The notes under the pieces are model-generated. The model did not search any database. It was not told the origin of the DNA and saw only the letters and a list, made by a program, of their open reading frames with translations. A stretch of DNA of 64,000 nt from Alphaproteobacteria bacterium (GTDB lineage: Bacteria; Pseudomonadota; Alphaproteobacteria; Caulobacterales; Parvularculaceae). The stretch is from NCBI GenBank assembly GCA_030426465.1, contig JAUHYK010000011.1, forward strand, positions 1 through 64,000. Reading direction: 5' to 3'. This document shows positions 9,554 to 17,011 of this stretch, piece after piece; positions within the stretch are counted from its first letter, which is position 1, and every line of letters starts with the position of its first letter. Position numbers and translations under genes: made by a program.

Positions 9554-9691
9554 AGAATCATTCGACCGGGATCGCGATTTTCTCGCGATGGTTCCGGAAC
9601 AGAAACAGAACATCCGCCTGTGCTGCGCAGTAAGAATCGGTAAACAGCGGTTAACAAAAGATGAATTTTCCACGCGCCGTGTGGAAAAGTT

Positions 9692-10039
9692 TCAGCCGCA
9701 GGCCAGGCGGCCCATCATCGGCGCCCATGGCGCCGGCGCACCGGGAGCGTTCCCGACCAGTTTTTCGAGATTGCGGGCGCTGTCGGAAGCGGCGCTCAAC
9801 TTGCGCCGCGCCTCCTCCTCCGCCTGCTCATAGGTCGCCAGCATCGCCGCAATCTTCAGGCGGCGGGCGGCAAGGCGTTCATTGGCGCCAGTGTCTTTGT
9901 GAAGCTGCGCCAGACAAAGCTCGGCCGCCTGACGCGCATCGCAGATCTCTGCAAGATCTTCACGCAAGGCGGCGCGCTCTTCGCGCGCGATGCGCAACAG
10001 CGTGACGAGCGCGCGGTGTTCTTTTTCCTTGCCAATCAT
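9692..10039 (-). CDS. Small coiled-coil protein, possibly FliJ-like
   Basis: A 115-residue protein (from the ATG at 10039) made almost wholly of charged heptads: EHRALVTLLRIAREERAA, then a middle helix with AELCLAQLHKDTGANERLAARRLK and TYEQAEEEARRKL. There is no signal peptide or membrane segment. FliJ, the flagellar export chaperone, has the same length class and all-helical character, and in several alphaproteobacteria a fliJ gene lies beside ctrA as here. No fliI or other flagellar gene is in the window, so this is inference from fold and neighbourhood. The frame could extend upstream to 10096, but the 10039 ATG has AGGCGGGG before it. Confidence 0.55.
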   Translation of the reverse strand: MIGKEKEHRALVTLLRIAREERAALREDLAEICDARQAAELCLAQLHKDTGANERLAARRLKIAAMLATYEQAEEEARRKLSAASDSARNLEKLVGNAPGAPAPWAPMMGRLACG

Positions 10040-10466
10040 GCCCCGCCTCTTCGCTCCAATTAGACGATGCGTCGCCTTGCGCGCCCGGAACCGCATTCAA
10101 AAAGTTGGGTCCAAGCTTCACACTCACCTTGAGAGCAAACCCGGCCAGGCTATTTCGAATGCGATATGACGCCTAGGGCGAAAGCTCTGGAGCTCTTAAC
10201 GCAGTGTGCTTAAAGACCGGTGAATTGGTGAACCGCTTTAACGTCAAAAAAGTCCAACATGCTTAATGACAGCGCACGCAAATCAAGCAAACACTGGGGC
10301 TCGCCAGTAACATGTGTTTTCGCCGCCTTAAAAAGCGCCTGATAAAGCAGCGAATTTGAGTCACGCTGTTAACCATTATGAAAGCTATGGTCGTTAACTT
10401 CCAGACGACAACACGAAAAGAGCGCAATGTGTTCGAGGGGAACGTAGCGCCAACAGGAGACGGACT
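10040..10466 (+). promoter_or_regulatory. ctrA upstream control region
   Basis: A 427-bp gene-free stretch upstream of ctrA. It holds a GAGTC (10358-10362), a GAnTC site of the kind whose CcrM methylation state times ctrA transcription in Caulobacter. It also holds several TTAA half-sites like those bound by CtrA (10196, 10238, 10328, 10369, 10394), the one at 10394 inside GTTAAC. None of the pairs has the exact 7-bp spacing of a full CtrA box. An AGGAGA just before the ctrA ATG is the ribosome binding site. The 10100-10190 part shows nothing I recognise beyond serving the divergent gene. Confidence 0.5.
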
Positions 10467-11168
10467 ATGCGGGTTCTGCTGATCGAAGACGACGGCGCCA
10501 CGGCACAAAGCATCGAGCTGATGCTGAAGTCAGACGGCTTCAATTGCTACACCACCGATCTTGGCGAAGAAGGCGTCGATCTCGGCAAGGTGTATGATTA
10601 CGATATTATTCTTCTCGACCTGAACTTGCCGGACATGACTGGCTTTGACGTGCTGAAATCTTTGCGCGTCGCAAAGGTCAACACGCCGATCCTCATTCTG
10701 ACGGGTCAGGGCGATATCGAAACCAAAGTGCGCGGCCTCGGCTTCGGCGCGGACGATTACATGACCAAGCCCTTCCACAAGGACGAGCTTGTCGCGCGCA
10801 TCCATGCGATTGTGCGCCGTTCGAAAGGCCATTCGCAGTCGGTCATCACCACAGGCCGCCTGGTCGTCAATCTTGACGCGAAAACGGTTGAGGTCGCGGG
10901 CCAGCGCGTCCACCTCACCGGCAAAGAATATCAAATGCTGGAGCTCCTTTCGCTCCGCAAGGGCACGACGCTGACCAAAGAGATGTTCCTCAACCACCTT
11001 TATGGCGGCATGGACGAGCCCGAACTCAAAATCATCGATGTCTTTATTTGTAAGCTGCGTAAAAAACTCGCTGCTGCGACACAAGGCGAGCATTATATCG
11101 AAACAGTCTGGGGGCGCGGCTATGTTCTTCGCGACCCGCAGGAGGAAAAAGCCCAATCCGTCGCGTAA
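10467..11168 (+). CDS. ctrA: Cell cycle response regulator CtrA
   Basis: Master OmpR-family regulator of the alphaproteobacterial cell cycle. The 233-residue sequence is near-identical to known CtrA over long stretches: receiver domain [14 protein letters not shown] with phospho-acceptor D51 in [24 protein letters not shown], then the winged-helix domain [32 protein letters not shown] and [12 protein letters not shown] ending in GRGYVLRDP. It binds TTAA-N7-TTAA sites, one of which is at 58943. The C-terminus is QSVA rather than the di-alanine that targets Caulobacter CtrA to ClpXP, so its proteolysis may differ. A GAnTC site upstream suggests methylation-timed expression; a strong terminator follows. 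Confidence 0.98.
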   Translation: MRVLLIEDDGATAQSIELMLKSDGFNCYTTDLGEEGVDLGKVYDYDIILLDLNLPDMTGFDVLKSLRVAKVNTPILILTGQGDIETKVRGLGFGADDYMTKPFHKDELVARIHAIVRRSKGHSQSVITTGRLVVNLDAKTVEVAGQRVHLTGKEYQMLELLSLRKGTTLTKEMFLNHLYGGMDEPELKIIDVFICKLRKKLAAATQGEHYIETVWGRGYVLRDPQEEKAQSVA

Positions 11169-11210
11169 CCCTGCTTTTCAACGCGACGTATATTCTACAC
11201 TTGCACCCAT

Positions 11211-11240
11211 AAAACGCCCCGCAGAAATGCGGGGCGTTTT
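11211..11240 (+). terminator. Intrinsic terminator after ctrA
   Basis: AAAACGCCCCGC, six-base loop AGAAAT, then GCGGGGCGTTTT: a perfect 12-bp stem including A/T tails that work in both directions. It ends 42 bp after the ctrA stop. The same 30 bp occur inverted at 47497-47526. Confidence 0.9.
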
Positions 11241-11251
11241 CCTTTGTGCCT

Positions 11252-11277
11252 GGAACCACTGCCACGCACAGGGCGTT
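11252..11277 (+). promoter_or_regulatory. EcfG-type (general stress sigma) promoter
   Basis: GGAAC at 11252-11256 and CGTT at 11274-11277 with 17 bp between, an exact match to the GGAAC-N16/17-CGTT consensus of alphaproteobacterial EcfG sigma factors. It lies 30 bp before the start codon of a stress-protein-type gene, and just after the ctrA terminator. Confidence 0.8.
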
Positions 11278-11306
11278 ATCGTCGGGCATCAACCGGAGAC
11301 GCCTCA

Positions 11307-11816
11307 ATGTCGGATATCAACAAAGCGCGTGAAAATCCCAAAGCCCTTTTTTGGGATGAGGTCGATGACGTCAATTCGGGCATGCTCGGGGTTGAAGGCA
11401 GCGGGCAGCATTTGCAGCCCATGTCGCCTTATTGCGATCCCGACCGAAATTCCATCTGGTTCTTTACAGAGAAGGATTCCGACCTGCTCGGCGCAATTGA
11501 AGCCTCAGGCGGAAAGGCGATGTTTACGGTCGTTTCGAAAAGCCGCCACTTTCATAGCTGCGCCCGGGGAACGCTCGTCGAAAATCTCGACCGCGCCAAG
11601 GTTGAGGAATATTGGAATCCGATCGCCGCCGCCTGGTATGCTGAAGGTAAGGACGATCCCAATCTCACCTTGCTGCAGTTAAAACTTGAAGACGCCTCCA
11701 TCTGGGCGTCTTCCGGCAATCCGCTGGCTTTCGCATGGCGCATCGTCAAGGGCAATTTGACTGACGATCCGCCCGAAGACATGGGCGAGCGCAATCATTT
11801 CAGATTTGCGGACTAG
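11307..11816 (+). CDS. Pyridoxamine 5'-phosphate oxidase-like general stress protein
   Basis: A 169-residue cytoplasmic protein of the flavin-binding split-barrel family (general stress protein 26 group, Pyrid_ox_like). Recognisable parts are the strand pair RNSIWFFTEKDSDL, the VSKSRHFHSCARGTLVENLDRAKVEEYWNP block, and the W/Y-rich C-terminal part. The ATG at 11307 has CCGGAGAC upstream; the longer frame from 11244 would overlap the promoter. A perfect EcfG promoter in front says it belongs to the PhyR/EcfG general stress regulon. The substrate is unknown; family members bind FMN or related flavins. It is convergent with the next gene and overlaps it by 4 bp. Confidence 0.88.
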   Translation: MSDINKARENPKALFWDEVDDVNSGMLGVEGSGQHLQPMSPYCDPDRNSIWFFTEKDSDLLGAIEASGGKAMFTVVSKSRHFHSCARGTLVENLDRAKVEEYWNPIAAAWYAEGKDDPNLTLLQLKLEDASIWASSGNPLAFAWRIVKGNLTDDPPEDMGERNHFRFAD

Positions 11817-12697
11817 GCGGCCCTGACCGCCTCTTCCATGGCAAGGACTGCCTTTTTGCGCGCAACGCCCCAGCGGTAATTGTGAATGACGCCGGAGGAG
11901 AGGATCACTCGGTGACAGGGGATCAAGACGGAGATGAGATTAGCGCCGACCGCCGCGCCAACGGCGCGGTTCGCCTTGGGTTTTCCGATTTCGGAGGCGA
12001 TATCCCCATAGGTGCAGCGCGCGCCGTAAGGGATTTTCAACAGCGCTTCCCAGACTTTCAATTGAAAATTCGTGCCGCGCACATGAAGGCGCAAGGGCTC
12101 TTCCATTTTGCGGTTGAGCGCAAAGGCGAAGGCCTGCGCTGCGAAGGGCGCAACATAGTCCTTATCCTGAATGAATCGCGCCGCCTCCCAGTCATGGGAC
12201 ATCTCGTCAAGGTGAAGATCGTCCCCGCCCTCATCGGCGAAGCTCAGCCAGCAAACGCCTTTGTCCGTCGCGCCGATCAGCACCCGTCCAAGAGGGCCGT
12301 TAAGAAACGCGTAACGAATTGCGAGCCCGGCGCCGCGGCGGCGATAATCACCGGGCGTCATCGCCTCTGAGGCGAGAAACAGATCATGCAGCCGCGATGA
12401 GCCCGACAGTCCGGCGGAAAAGGACGCCGATAAAACGTCCTCTCCTTCGGCCATGGCGCGCTTGGCCTCCTGCGCTGCTAGATATTGCAGGAAGCGTTTG
12501 GGCGACACGCCGGCGCCGGCTTTAAACATGCGCTGAAAATGCGCCGGGGAAAGCCCCACATGCGCCGCCGTCTCCTCCAGCCCCGGATGGGTCTCCGCAT
12601 TGGCGGTGAGAAAATCAATGGCCCGGGCCACCGGCTCGAAAGCCTCGAGACGGACGGCGGGGTGGTTGGGCGGGAGGATAGAGGTCATAGCGTTCAT
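11813..12697 (-). CDS. Ada-like protein: AraC helix-turn-helix plus O6-methylguanine-DNA methyltransferase
   Basis: A 294-residue repair protein. Residues about 20-120 form an AraC-type DNA-binding domain (HVGLSPAHFQRMFKAGAGVSPKRFLQYL). After a linker domain with GVCWLSFADEG comes the methyltransferase domain, TNFQLKVWEALLKIPYGARCTYGDIA and the active site IPCHRV with the acceptor cysteine C261. The N-terminal zinc domain of E. coli Ada, which repairs phosphotriesters, is absent, so it resembles the short Ada/Ogt-type hybrids. It transfers methyl groups from O6-methylguanine to C261 and may also regulate transcription. No clear operator is seen. Confidence 0.93.
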   Translation of the reverse strand: MNAMTSILPPNHPAVRLEAFEPVARAIDFLTANAETHPGLEETAAHVGLSPAHFQRMFKAGAGVSPKRFLQYLAAQEAKRAMAEGEDVLSASFSAGLSGSSRLHDLFLASEAMTPGDYRRRGAGLAIRYAFLNGPLGRVLIGATDKGVCWLSFADEGGDDLHLDEMSHDWEAARFIQDKDYVAPFAAQAFAFALNRKMEEPLRLHVRGTNFQLKVWEALLKIPYGARCTYGDIASEIGKPKANRAVGAAVGANLISVLIPCHRVILSSGVIHNYRWGVARKKAVLAMEEAVRAA

Positions 12698-12767
12698 ACG
12701 CCCATTTATGCGGAGGAAAATTACTAGGCGACACCCGAAACTTGCGGGTTCGGGCCGCTTCTTTTAC

Positions 12768-12789
12768 GCGCCATTAACCCTAATGGCGC
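12768..12789. repeat. Perfect inverted repeat upstream of small membrane gene
   Basis: GCGCCATTA, four-base centre ACCC, TAATGGCGC: 9-bp perfect arms. It lies 38 bp before the start at 12827 and could be an operator or a leader hairpin. A weaker CCCGAA/TTCGGG pair sits just upstream. Confidence 0.45.
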
Positions 12790-12826
12790 CTAAATATCCT
12801 CGCAACAATCCGGAGGAGATCCTCAA

Positions 12827-13177
12827 ATGGAAGATCTCAGTTATATTATCGGTATCGGTTTTTCCGGCGCAGACTTACCGCGCGCCGTGATCCTCGCTTT
12901 CCTTTTCGCCATGTTCGCTCAGGGCAATGGCAATATCTGGAAAGCCGGCCTTCTGGCGCTTCTCATCGACCGCACAGTATGGCCAATCGCAGCAATGGGC
13001 GCCTCGGGCGCGGAACTGCAATCGGTTTATGCGGCGATCGCCGGCATGGCGAAAACGTTCAAGGCTGACATCGGCATTTACATCGTTCGCTATATCGGCC
13101 TGGTGCTGATGATCGGCGGTTTCCGCTGGATGCGCGCCAGCATTCACGGCATGTCGCCGAAAAAAGCCGCCGCCTAA
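12827..13177 (+). CDS. Small membrane protein of unknown function
   Basis: A 116-residue protein with three likely membrane segments (AVILAFLFAMFAQG, AGLLALLIDRTVWPIAAMG, and YIVRYIGLVLMIGGFRW) and a short basic C-terminal tail. I do not recognise a family. The start ATG has an excellent GGAGGAG Shine-Dalgarno. It stands alone between two minus-strand genes, so it has its own promoter, probably around the inverted repeat at 12768. The function cannot be inferred from neighbours. Confidence 0.8.
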   Translation: MEDLSYIIGIGFSGADLPRAVILAFLFAMFAQGNGNIWKAGLLALLIDRTVWPIAAMGASGAELQSVYAAIAGMAKTFKADIGIYIVRYIGLVLMIGGFRWMRASIHGMSPKKAAA

Positions 13178-13184
13178 ACCCGGC

Positions 13185-14393
13185 CTAGACTTTTTCGAAT
13201 GCTGTAACGGCGTTCAGGCCGCCAAAGGCAAATGAATTGGAGAGCGCGACAGCAATGTCGCGCTCTTTTGCTTCATTGGGAACATAGTCAAGATCGCATT
13301 CCGGGTCCGGTTCGTCATAATTTACCGTAGGCGGAACAACACCTTCGCGCAGCGCCAGGATCGCCGTGACAGCTTCGATGCCGCCAGCCGCGCCGAGCAG
13401 ATGACCATGCATGGATTTGGTGGAGGAAACCGCAAGCGCGTCAGCGCCGTCGCCAAAGACCGAGCGAATGGCCTTGGTCTCCGTCGGATCGTTCAGGAGC
13501 GTCCCCGTGCCGTGGGCGTTGACATAAACGCGTGACGGATCGCTGATATTTATGTCCTTCAAGGCTAGCGACATGGCGCCCGCAGCGCCGTTGACATCGG
13601 GATTGATCATATCCTTGCCGTCGGCGTTCATGCCAAAGCCGGCCAGCCGGCATAATATGTCGGCGCCGCGCTTTTTCGCATGACTCTCTTCTTCAAGGAC
13701 CAGCACGCCCGCGCCCTCACCGATAACGAGCCCTTTACGGTTTTTGGAAAAGGGACGGCAGGTCTCATCGGAGAGGATATGCATAGCCTTCCAGGCTTCG
13801 AGCGCGCCGTAACAAAGGATCGCTTCGCTTGCGCCCGCAAAGGCGACATCGGCGGCGCCGGACTTGATCAGCTCCGCGCTGACCCCGATGGCGTGAGCGC
13901 CGGTGGCGCAGGCGCTGGACACCGCGAAAGACGGACCGCGCACGCCATAGGTAATCGTCAGATGGCTCGCCGCCGCATTGGGAATAACCTTGAGAATGGT
14001 CAGCGGATGTGGGCGACGCTCCCGGCACAGCATCGATATATAGCCATTGTCGAAGGTCGATTGCCCACCAATTCCCGTGCCGATGATACACGCTGTCCGG
14101 GCGCCAAGCGCGTCGTTGAACTCAAGGCCGGATTGCGTCGCCGCCTCCTCAGCCGCAAGCGCCGCCAGCTGGGAAAACCGGTCGGCGCGCATGAGTTGAG
14201 GGCTTAGCTCTTTAATGCGAGCCTCAAGCCCGTCAATCGGTGCAACCGGAACAGTCAATGAAAACCGGTCGGCCTTATATTCGCGCTTTTGAATCGCGCA
14301 GCGTCCTGCAAAAAGCCCCTCGCGAAAATCTGCAACGCTGGCGCCCAACGGCGTCACCGCACCCATTCCCGTAACGACGACATTTCTACTCAT
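13185..14393 (-). CDS. Beta-ketoacyl-ACP synthase (KAS I/II-type condensing enzyme)
   Basis: A 402-residue condensing enzyme of the thiolase superfamily that extends acyl chains on an acyl carrier protein. The catalytic triad is visible: C162 in VSSACATGAH, H294 in NAHGTGT and H331 in MHGHLLGAAGG. The C-terminal ALSNSFAFGGLNA is the usual KAS ending. It lies 22 bp after a gene for a dedicated acyl carrier protein. The isolation from fabG/fabD/fabI genes suggests a secondary acyl pathway rather than housekeeping fatty-acid synthesis, which is inference. A canonical fabF assignment would need comparison with other copies in the genome. Confidence 0.92.
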   Translation of the reverse strand: MSRNVVVTGMGAVTPLGASVADFREGLFAGRCAIQKREYKADRFSLTVPVAPIDGLEARIKELSPQLMRADRFSQLAALAAEEAATQSGLEFNDALGARTACIIGTGIGGQSTFDNGYISMLCRERRPHPLTILKVIPNAAASHLTITYGVRGPSFAVSSACATGAHAIGVSAELIKSGAADVAFAGASEAILCYGALEAWKAMHILSDETCRPFSKNRKGLVIGEGAGVLVLEEESHAKKRGADILCRLAGFGMNADGKDMINPDVNGAAGAMSLALKDINISDPSRVYVNAHGTGTLLNDPTETKAIRSVFGDGADALAVSSTKSMHGHLLGAAGGIEAVTAILALREGVVPPTVNYDEPDPECDLDYVPNEAKERDIAVALSNSFAFGGLNAVTAFEKV

Positions 14394-14415
14394 TGGGGCG
14401 TGCCATTGGACGCGT

Positions 14416-14664
14416 CTATTTCTTGATGAGTTTGTCGAGGGCGTCGATCAAATCGCCGACAGTCGCCATATCGCCGAACGGATTTTCATTGGCGTTGAAC
14501 GGCACTTCAACGCCGAGCTTCTCCTCGACCTCATAAATGATTTCGACGACGGAAAAGGAATCGATGCCGAGATCGGCAATCGGCGTTTCGCGGCTGGGTT
14601 CCCCGGTGAGGCCCACCGCATGGTCCTTGATAATCTCGAGCAGGGTCGGTTCCAGTTCGGCCAT
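14416..14664 (-). CDS. Acyl carrier protein
   Basis: An 82-residue (from the ATG at 14664) phosphopantetheine carrier. The attachment serine is in DLGIDSFSVVEIIYEVEEKLG, and the acidic helix II and C-terminal TVGDLIDALDKLI are typical of ACPs. Two upstream in-frame ATGs exist (14685, 14676); the chosen start has GGAGAG at good spacing. It is co-transcribed with the ketosynthase downstream, which probably acts on this carrier. The product of the pair is unknown. The DSF rather than DSL after the conserved Asp is a slight departure from housekeeping AcpP. Confidence 0.9.
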   Translation of the reverse strand: MAELEPTLLEIIKDHAVGLTGEPSRETPIADLGIDSFSVVEIIYEVEEKLGVEVPFNANENPFGDMATVGDLIDALDKLIKK

Positions 14665-14739
14665 CGATCTCTCCATTCCTCCCAACGGTCTTAGCGGAGA
14701 CCGCCGGAAATGCCTAGGCCGACAAGCATTTAAGGACCG

Positions 14740-15225
14740 TCAGTCGCGGAAATTCTGGTATTGGAGAGGCTGTTCGAGCTTCATCGCCTTGACGAAGGCG
14801 ATCACCTCCTGAAGGTCGTCGCGCTTCTTGCCGGTGACGCGCAGCTCGTCGCCCTGGATCGCCACCTGCACCTTCAATTTCTCACCCTTGATCGCCTTGA
14901 CGATCTTTTTGGCAAGCTCCTTGTCGATGCCTTCCTTGATTTTCACATGCTGGCGCACGGACTGTCCCGCCGCAGGTTCTTCTTTCTGATAGTCGAGTGA
15001 GCCCGGCTCGATGCCGCGCTTTTGCATGTTGCCTTGCAAAATTTCGTGCATCTGGCGAAGCTTCATATCGTCATCAGCGAAAATGGTGATCACGCCGTCT
15101 TTTATTTCAACGGTCGATTTCGATCCCTTGAAATCATACCGCGTGGAAATTTCGCGCGTCACATTCTGGATCGCGTTTTCCGCTTCGGAGAGATCGACTT
15201 CGGAAACAATGTCAAAAGAAGGCAT
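14740..15225 (-). CDS. yajQ: YajQ family nucleotide-binding protein
   Basis: A 161-residue protein of the YajQ (DUF520) family with two ferredoxin-like domains. It begins MPSFDIVSEVDLSEAENAIQN, followed by TRYDFKGSKSTVEI and a second half with HVKIKEGIDKELAKKIVKAIK and KLKVQVAIQGDELRVTGKKRDDLQ, all diagnostic. Family members bind cyclic di-GMP or nucleic acid and modulate transcription. Length is typical. It stands alone between the ACP gene and rnpB, reading in the same direction. Confidence 0.95.
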   Translation of the reverse strand: MPSFDIVSEVDLSEAENAIQNVTREISTRYDFKGSKSTVEIKDGVITIFADDDMKLRQMHEILQGNMQKRGIEPGSLDYQKEEPAAGQSVRQHVKIKEGIDKELAKKIVKAIKGEKLKVQVAIQGDELRVTGKKRDDLQEVIAFVKAMKLEQPLQYQNFRD

Positions 15226-15297
15226 GGGGCTTGTCTCTTTTCTGTGTCTTTAAATCTTCGCGGGATTCAACGCTTCCCGCAAGCAACGTAAAAATAA

Positions 15298-15686
15298 ACG
15301 CCAGACGGTCTGTAAGCCGGGTTCTGTCCTTCTTGCGAAGGGACGGCCATTCCTCTAGGCGCGCCATTGCTGACGCGCTCAAGCAACCAACCCGGACGAC
15401 TCAGCGCGGAAACACGCCTGCCCCAAAGGGGCGCGCCATCCCTATTCGGTCTTGCTCCAGGCGGGGCTTGCCGTGCCCGTCCCATTGCTGGGCCGGCGGT
15501 GCGCTCTTACCGCACCTTTTCACCCTTACCTCTAAAAAGAGGCGGTTCGTTCTCTGTGGCGCTTTCCCTCAAGTCACCCATTTTCAGGGATAACCCGGCC
15601 GGGCGTTACCCGGCGCCTTGTCTCCATGGAGCCCGGACTTTCCTCGCGCGGCATACGCCGCCCGCGGCCGTCCGACCGTCTGGCGG
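15298..15686 (-). ncRNA. rnpB: RNase P RNA (bacterial class A)
   Basis: Catalytic RNA of ribonuclease P, which removes tRNA 5' leaders. On the minus strand the 5' region contains GAGGAAAGTCCGGGCTCC (around 15630-15647), the universal start of the RNase P core, and the 3' part has ACAGAACCCGGCTTACAG (around 15307-15326), its pairing partner. The ends are set by the P1 helix: CGCCAGACGGTC (15685-15674) pairs with GACCGTCTGGCG (15310-15299). About 389 nt is the normal size. A T-rich TTTATTTTTA follows the 3' end and may terminate transcription. Exact ends are approximate to a few bases. Confidence 0.97.
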
Positions 15687-15741
15687 GGTGTGATGTGGCC
15701 GTCTAAGAGAGCACGGTCAAGGATCAAGACGGGAGAGACTG

Positions 15742-16185
15742 ATGACGGCGCTGTATCACTATGGCTCCGACGCGGAAATCATCCGCATTGGCGAGGAATT
15801 CGCGGCGACCACGCTCCCCAAGGCGGAATGGACGCACGGGGCCCATTGGGCGGCCGCGTTCTGGCTGATCCTCAAGCGCCCGGACCTCATCCCGGAAGCC
15901 AATATGCCCGCCATGATCCGGCGCTATAATGAGGCGGTCGGCACGCCGAACACCGACAGTGAGGGCTATCACGAGACGATCACCCAGGCCTCGCTGATAG
16001 TCGCGCGAGGCTTCATCACCCTTGAGGGCGAGAACGCGTCCCTGCATGTGCTCTGCAACAGCCTCTTTGCATCGCCCTTCGGGCGCAGCGACTGGCTGTT
16101 CCAGCACTGGTCAAAAAATGTCCTGTTTTCGGCGAAAGCGCGAAAGGAATGGGTCGCTCCAGACCTGAAACCACTGGAGGTGTGA
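15742..16185 (+). CDS. Conserved hypothetical cytoplasmic protein
   Basis: A 147-residue soluble protein beginning MTALYHYGSDAEIIRIGEEF. It has WTHGAHWAAAFWLILKRPDL and GYHETITQASLIVARGF, with conserved-looking His, Trp and Glu residues, so a metal-binding or enzymatic helical bundle is possible. I do not recognise the family. No signal peptide or membrane segment is present. GGGAGAGACTG upstream supports the start. It is followed by two small membrane protein genes in the same direction with 64 and 116 bp gaps. Confidence 0.8.
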   Translation: MTALYHYGSDAEIIRIGEEFAATTLPKAEWTHGAHWAAAFWLILKRPDLIPEANMPAMIRRYNEAVGTPNTDSEGYHETITQASLIVARGFITLEGENASLHVLCNSLFASPFGRSDWLFQHWSKNVLFSAKARKEWVAPDLKPLEV

Positions 16186-16249
16186 GCCGGGAAATGGTGG
16201 TGACCGTCAATTTCGTTTAGGCTGGCGCCAACAAACGGGGAGCGATCAC

Positions 16250-16609
16250 ATGAAATTTCTTGCCGCCTTGGCCGTCATCCTTGTCGCGCTTTTGCATTTC
16301 GGCTTTCTGGCGCTCGAAATGTTTTACTGGGATCACCCGGTTGGACAGGAGATTTTCTCCATGACGCCTGCGCAATCGGCTGAGACCGCTGCGCTCGCCG
16401 CCAATCAAGGGCTATATAACGGATTTCTCGCCGCCGGACTTTTATGGGGCCTTATCGCCCGCAAAACCGATGTCGTGATTTTCTTTTTATTGTGCGTTGT
16501 GGTCGCCGGCGTCTTCGGCGCCGTTACGGCGAAACCGACAATCCTGTTGATACAGGCGGCGCCCGCCGCCCTCGCCCTCCTGCTTACAGCGCTCGCCGGA
16601 CGGCGGTAA
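16250..16609 (+). CDS. DUF1304 family membrane protein
   Basis: A 119-residue protein with four membrane segments. The pattern ALLHFGFLALEMFYWDHP, then AALAANQGLYNGFLAAGLLWG, is the DUF1304 signature (a His-x3-E/LE pair in the first helix and NQGLYNGFLA in the second). The family's function is unknown. The start has GGGGAG upstream. It sits in a group of unrelated small genes. Confidence 0.88.
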   Translation: MKFLAALAVILVALLHFGFLALEMFYWDHPVGQEIFSMTPAQSAETAALAANQGLYNGFLAAGLLWGLIARKTDVVIFFLLCVVVAGVFGAVTAKPTILLIQAAPAALALLLTALAGRR

Positions 16610-16725
16610 CACAAAAACATCGTAAACAATTCATTGAGACTTTTGGTCGGACTGCGACGCCGCCGATCAAATGAAATTAAAAGTCCTGTCTTACTTGTCA
16701 CTCGCCCCCGCGCAGTGGAAGAGAC

Positions 16726-17007
16726 ATGCAGACCCTGATTGAACGACATTTCGCCGCCTTTGGATTTATCATCGGCGCCGGCGCCTCGGTGATTGTGCTG
16801 AATTTCCCGTGGTTCGCGTTTCTGTCAACCATTCTGGTCTGGACGGCGTTGCGCGCGCCGAAGGATTTCGGCTTCGGTCATCTAATGAATATCCGCTCGG
16901 CGCCGACAATTTCCGACGCCGCTTATGAAGGCCTTTGGGCCGCCGTCGCGATTGTCTTTGGCGTGACGATCCTGTTTGAAGGCGTATCAGCAGCCGTCTG
17001 GGCGTAG
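16726..17007 (+). CDS. Small membrane protein of unknown function
   Basis: A 93-residue protein with an N-terminal hairpin of two membrane segments (residues about 10-45) and a third near the C-terminus (AVAIVFGVTILFEGV). The middle loop RAPKDFGFGHLMNIRSAPT is polar. No family is recognised. GGAAGAG precedes the ATG. It converges with the serine hydrolase gene, leaving only 4 bp between stops. Confidence 0.72.
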   Translation: MQTLIERHFAAFGFIIGAGASVIVLNFPWFAFLSTILVWTALRAPKDFGFGHLMNIRSAPTISDAAYEGLWAAVAIVFGVTILFEGVSAAVWA

Positions 17008-17011
17008 ACGC

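Noticed and set aside
10196-10213. TTAA pair upstream of ctrA as a full CtrA box
   Set aside because: Spacing between the TTAA elements is 10 bp, not 7.
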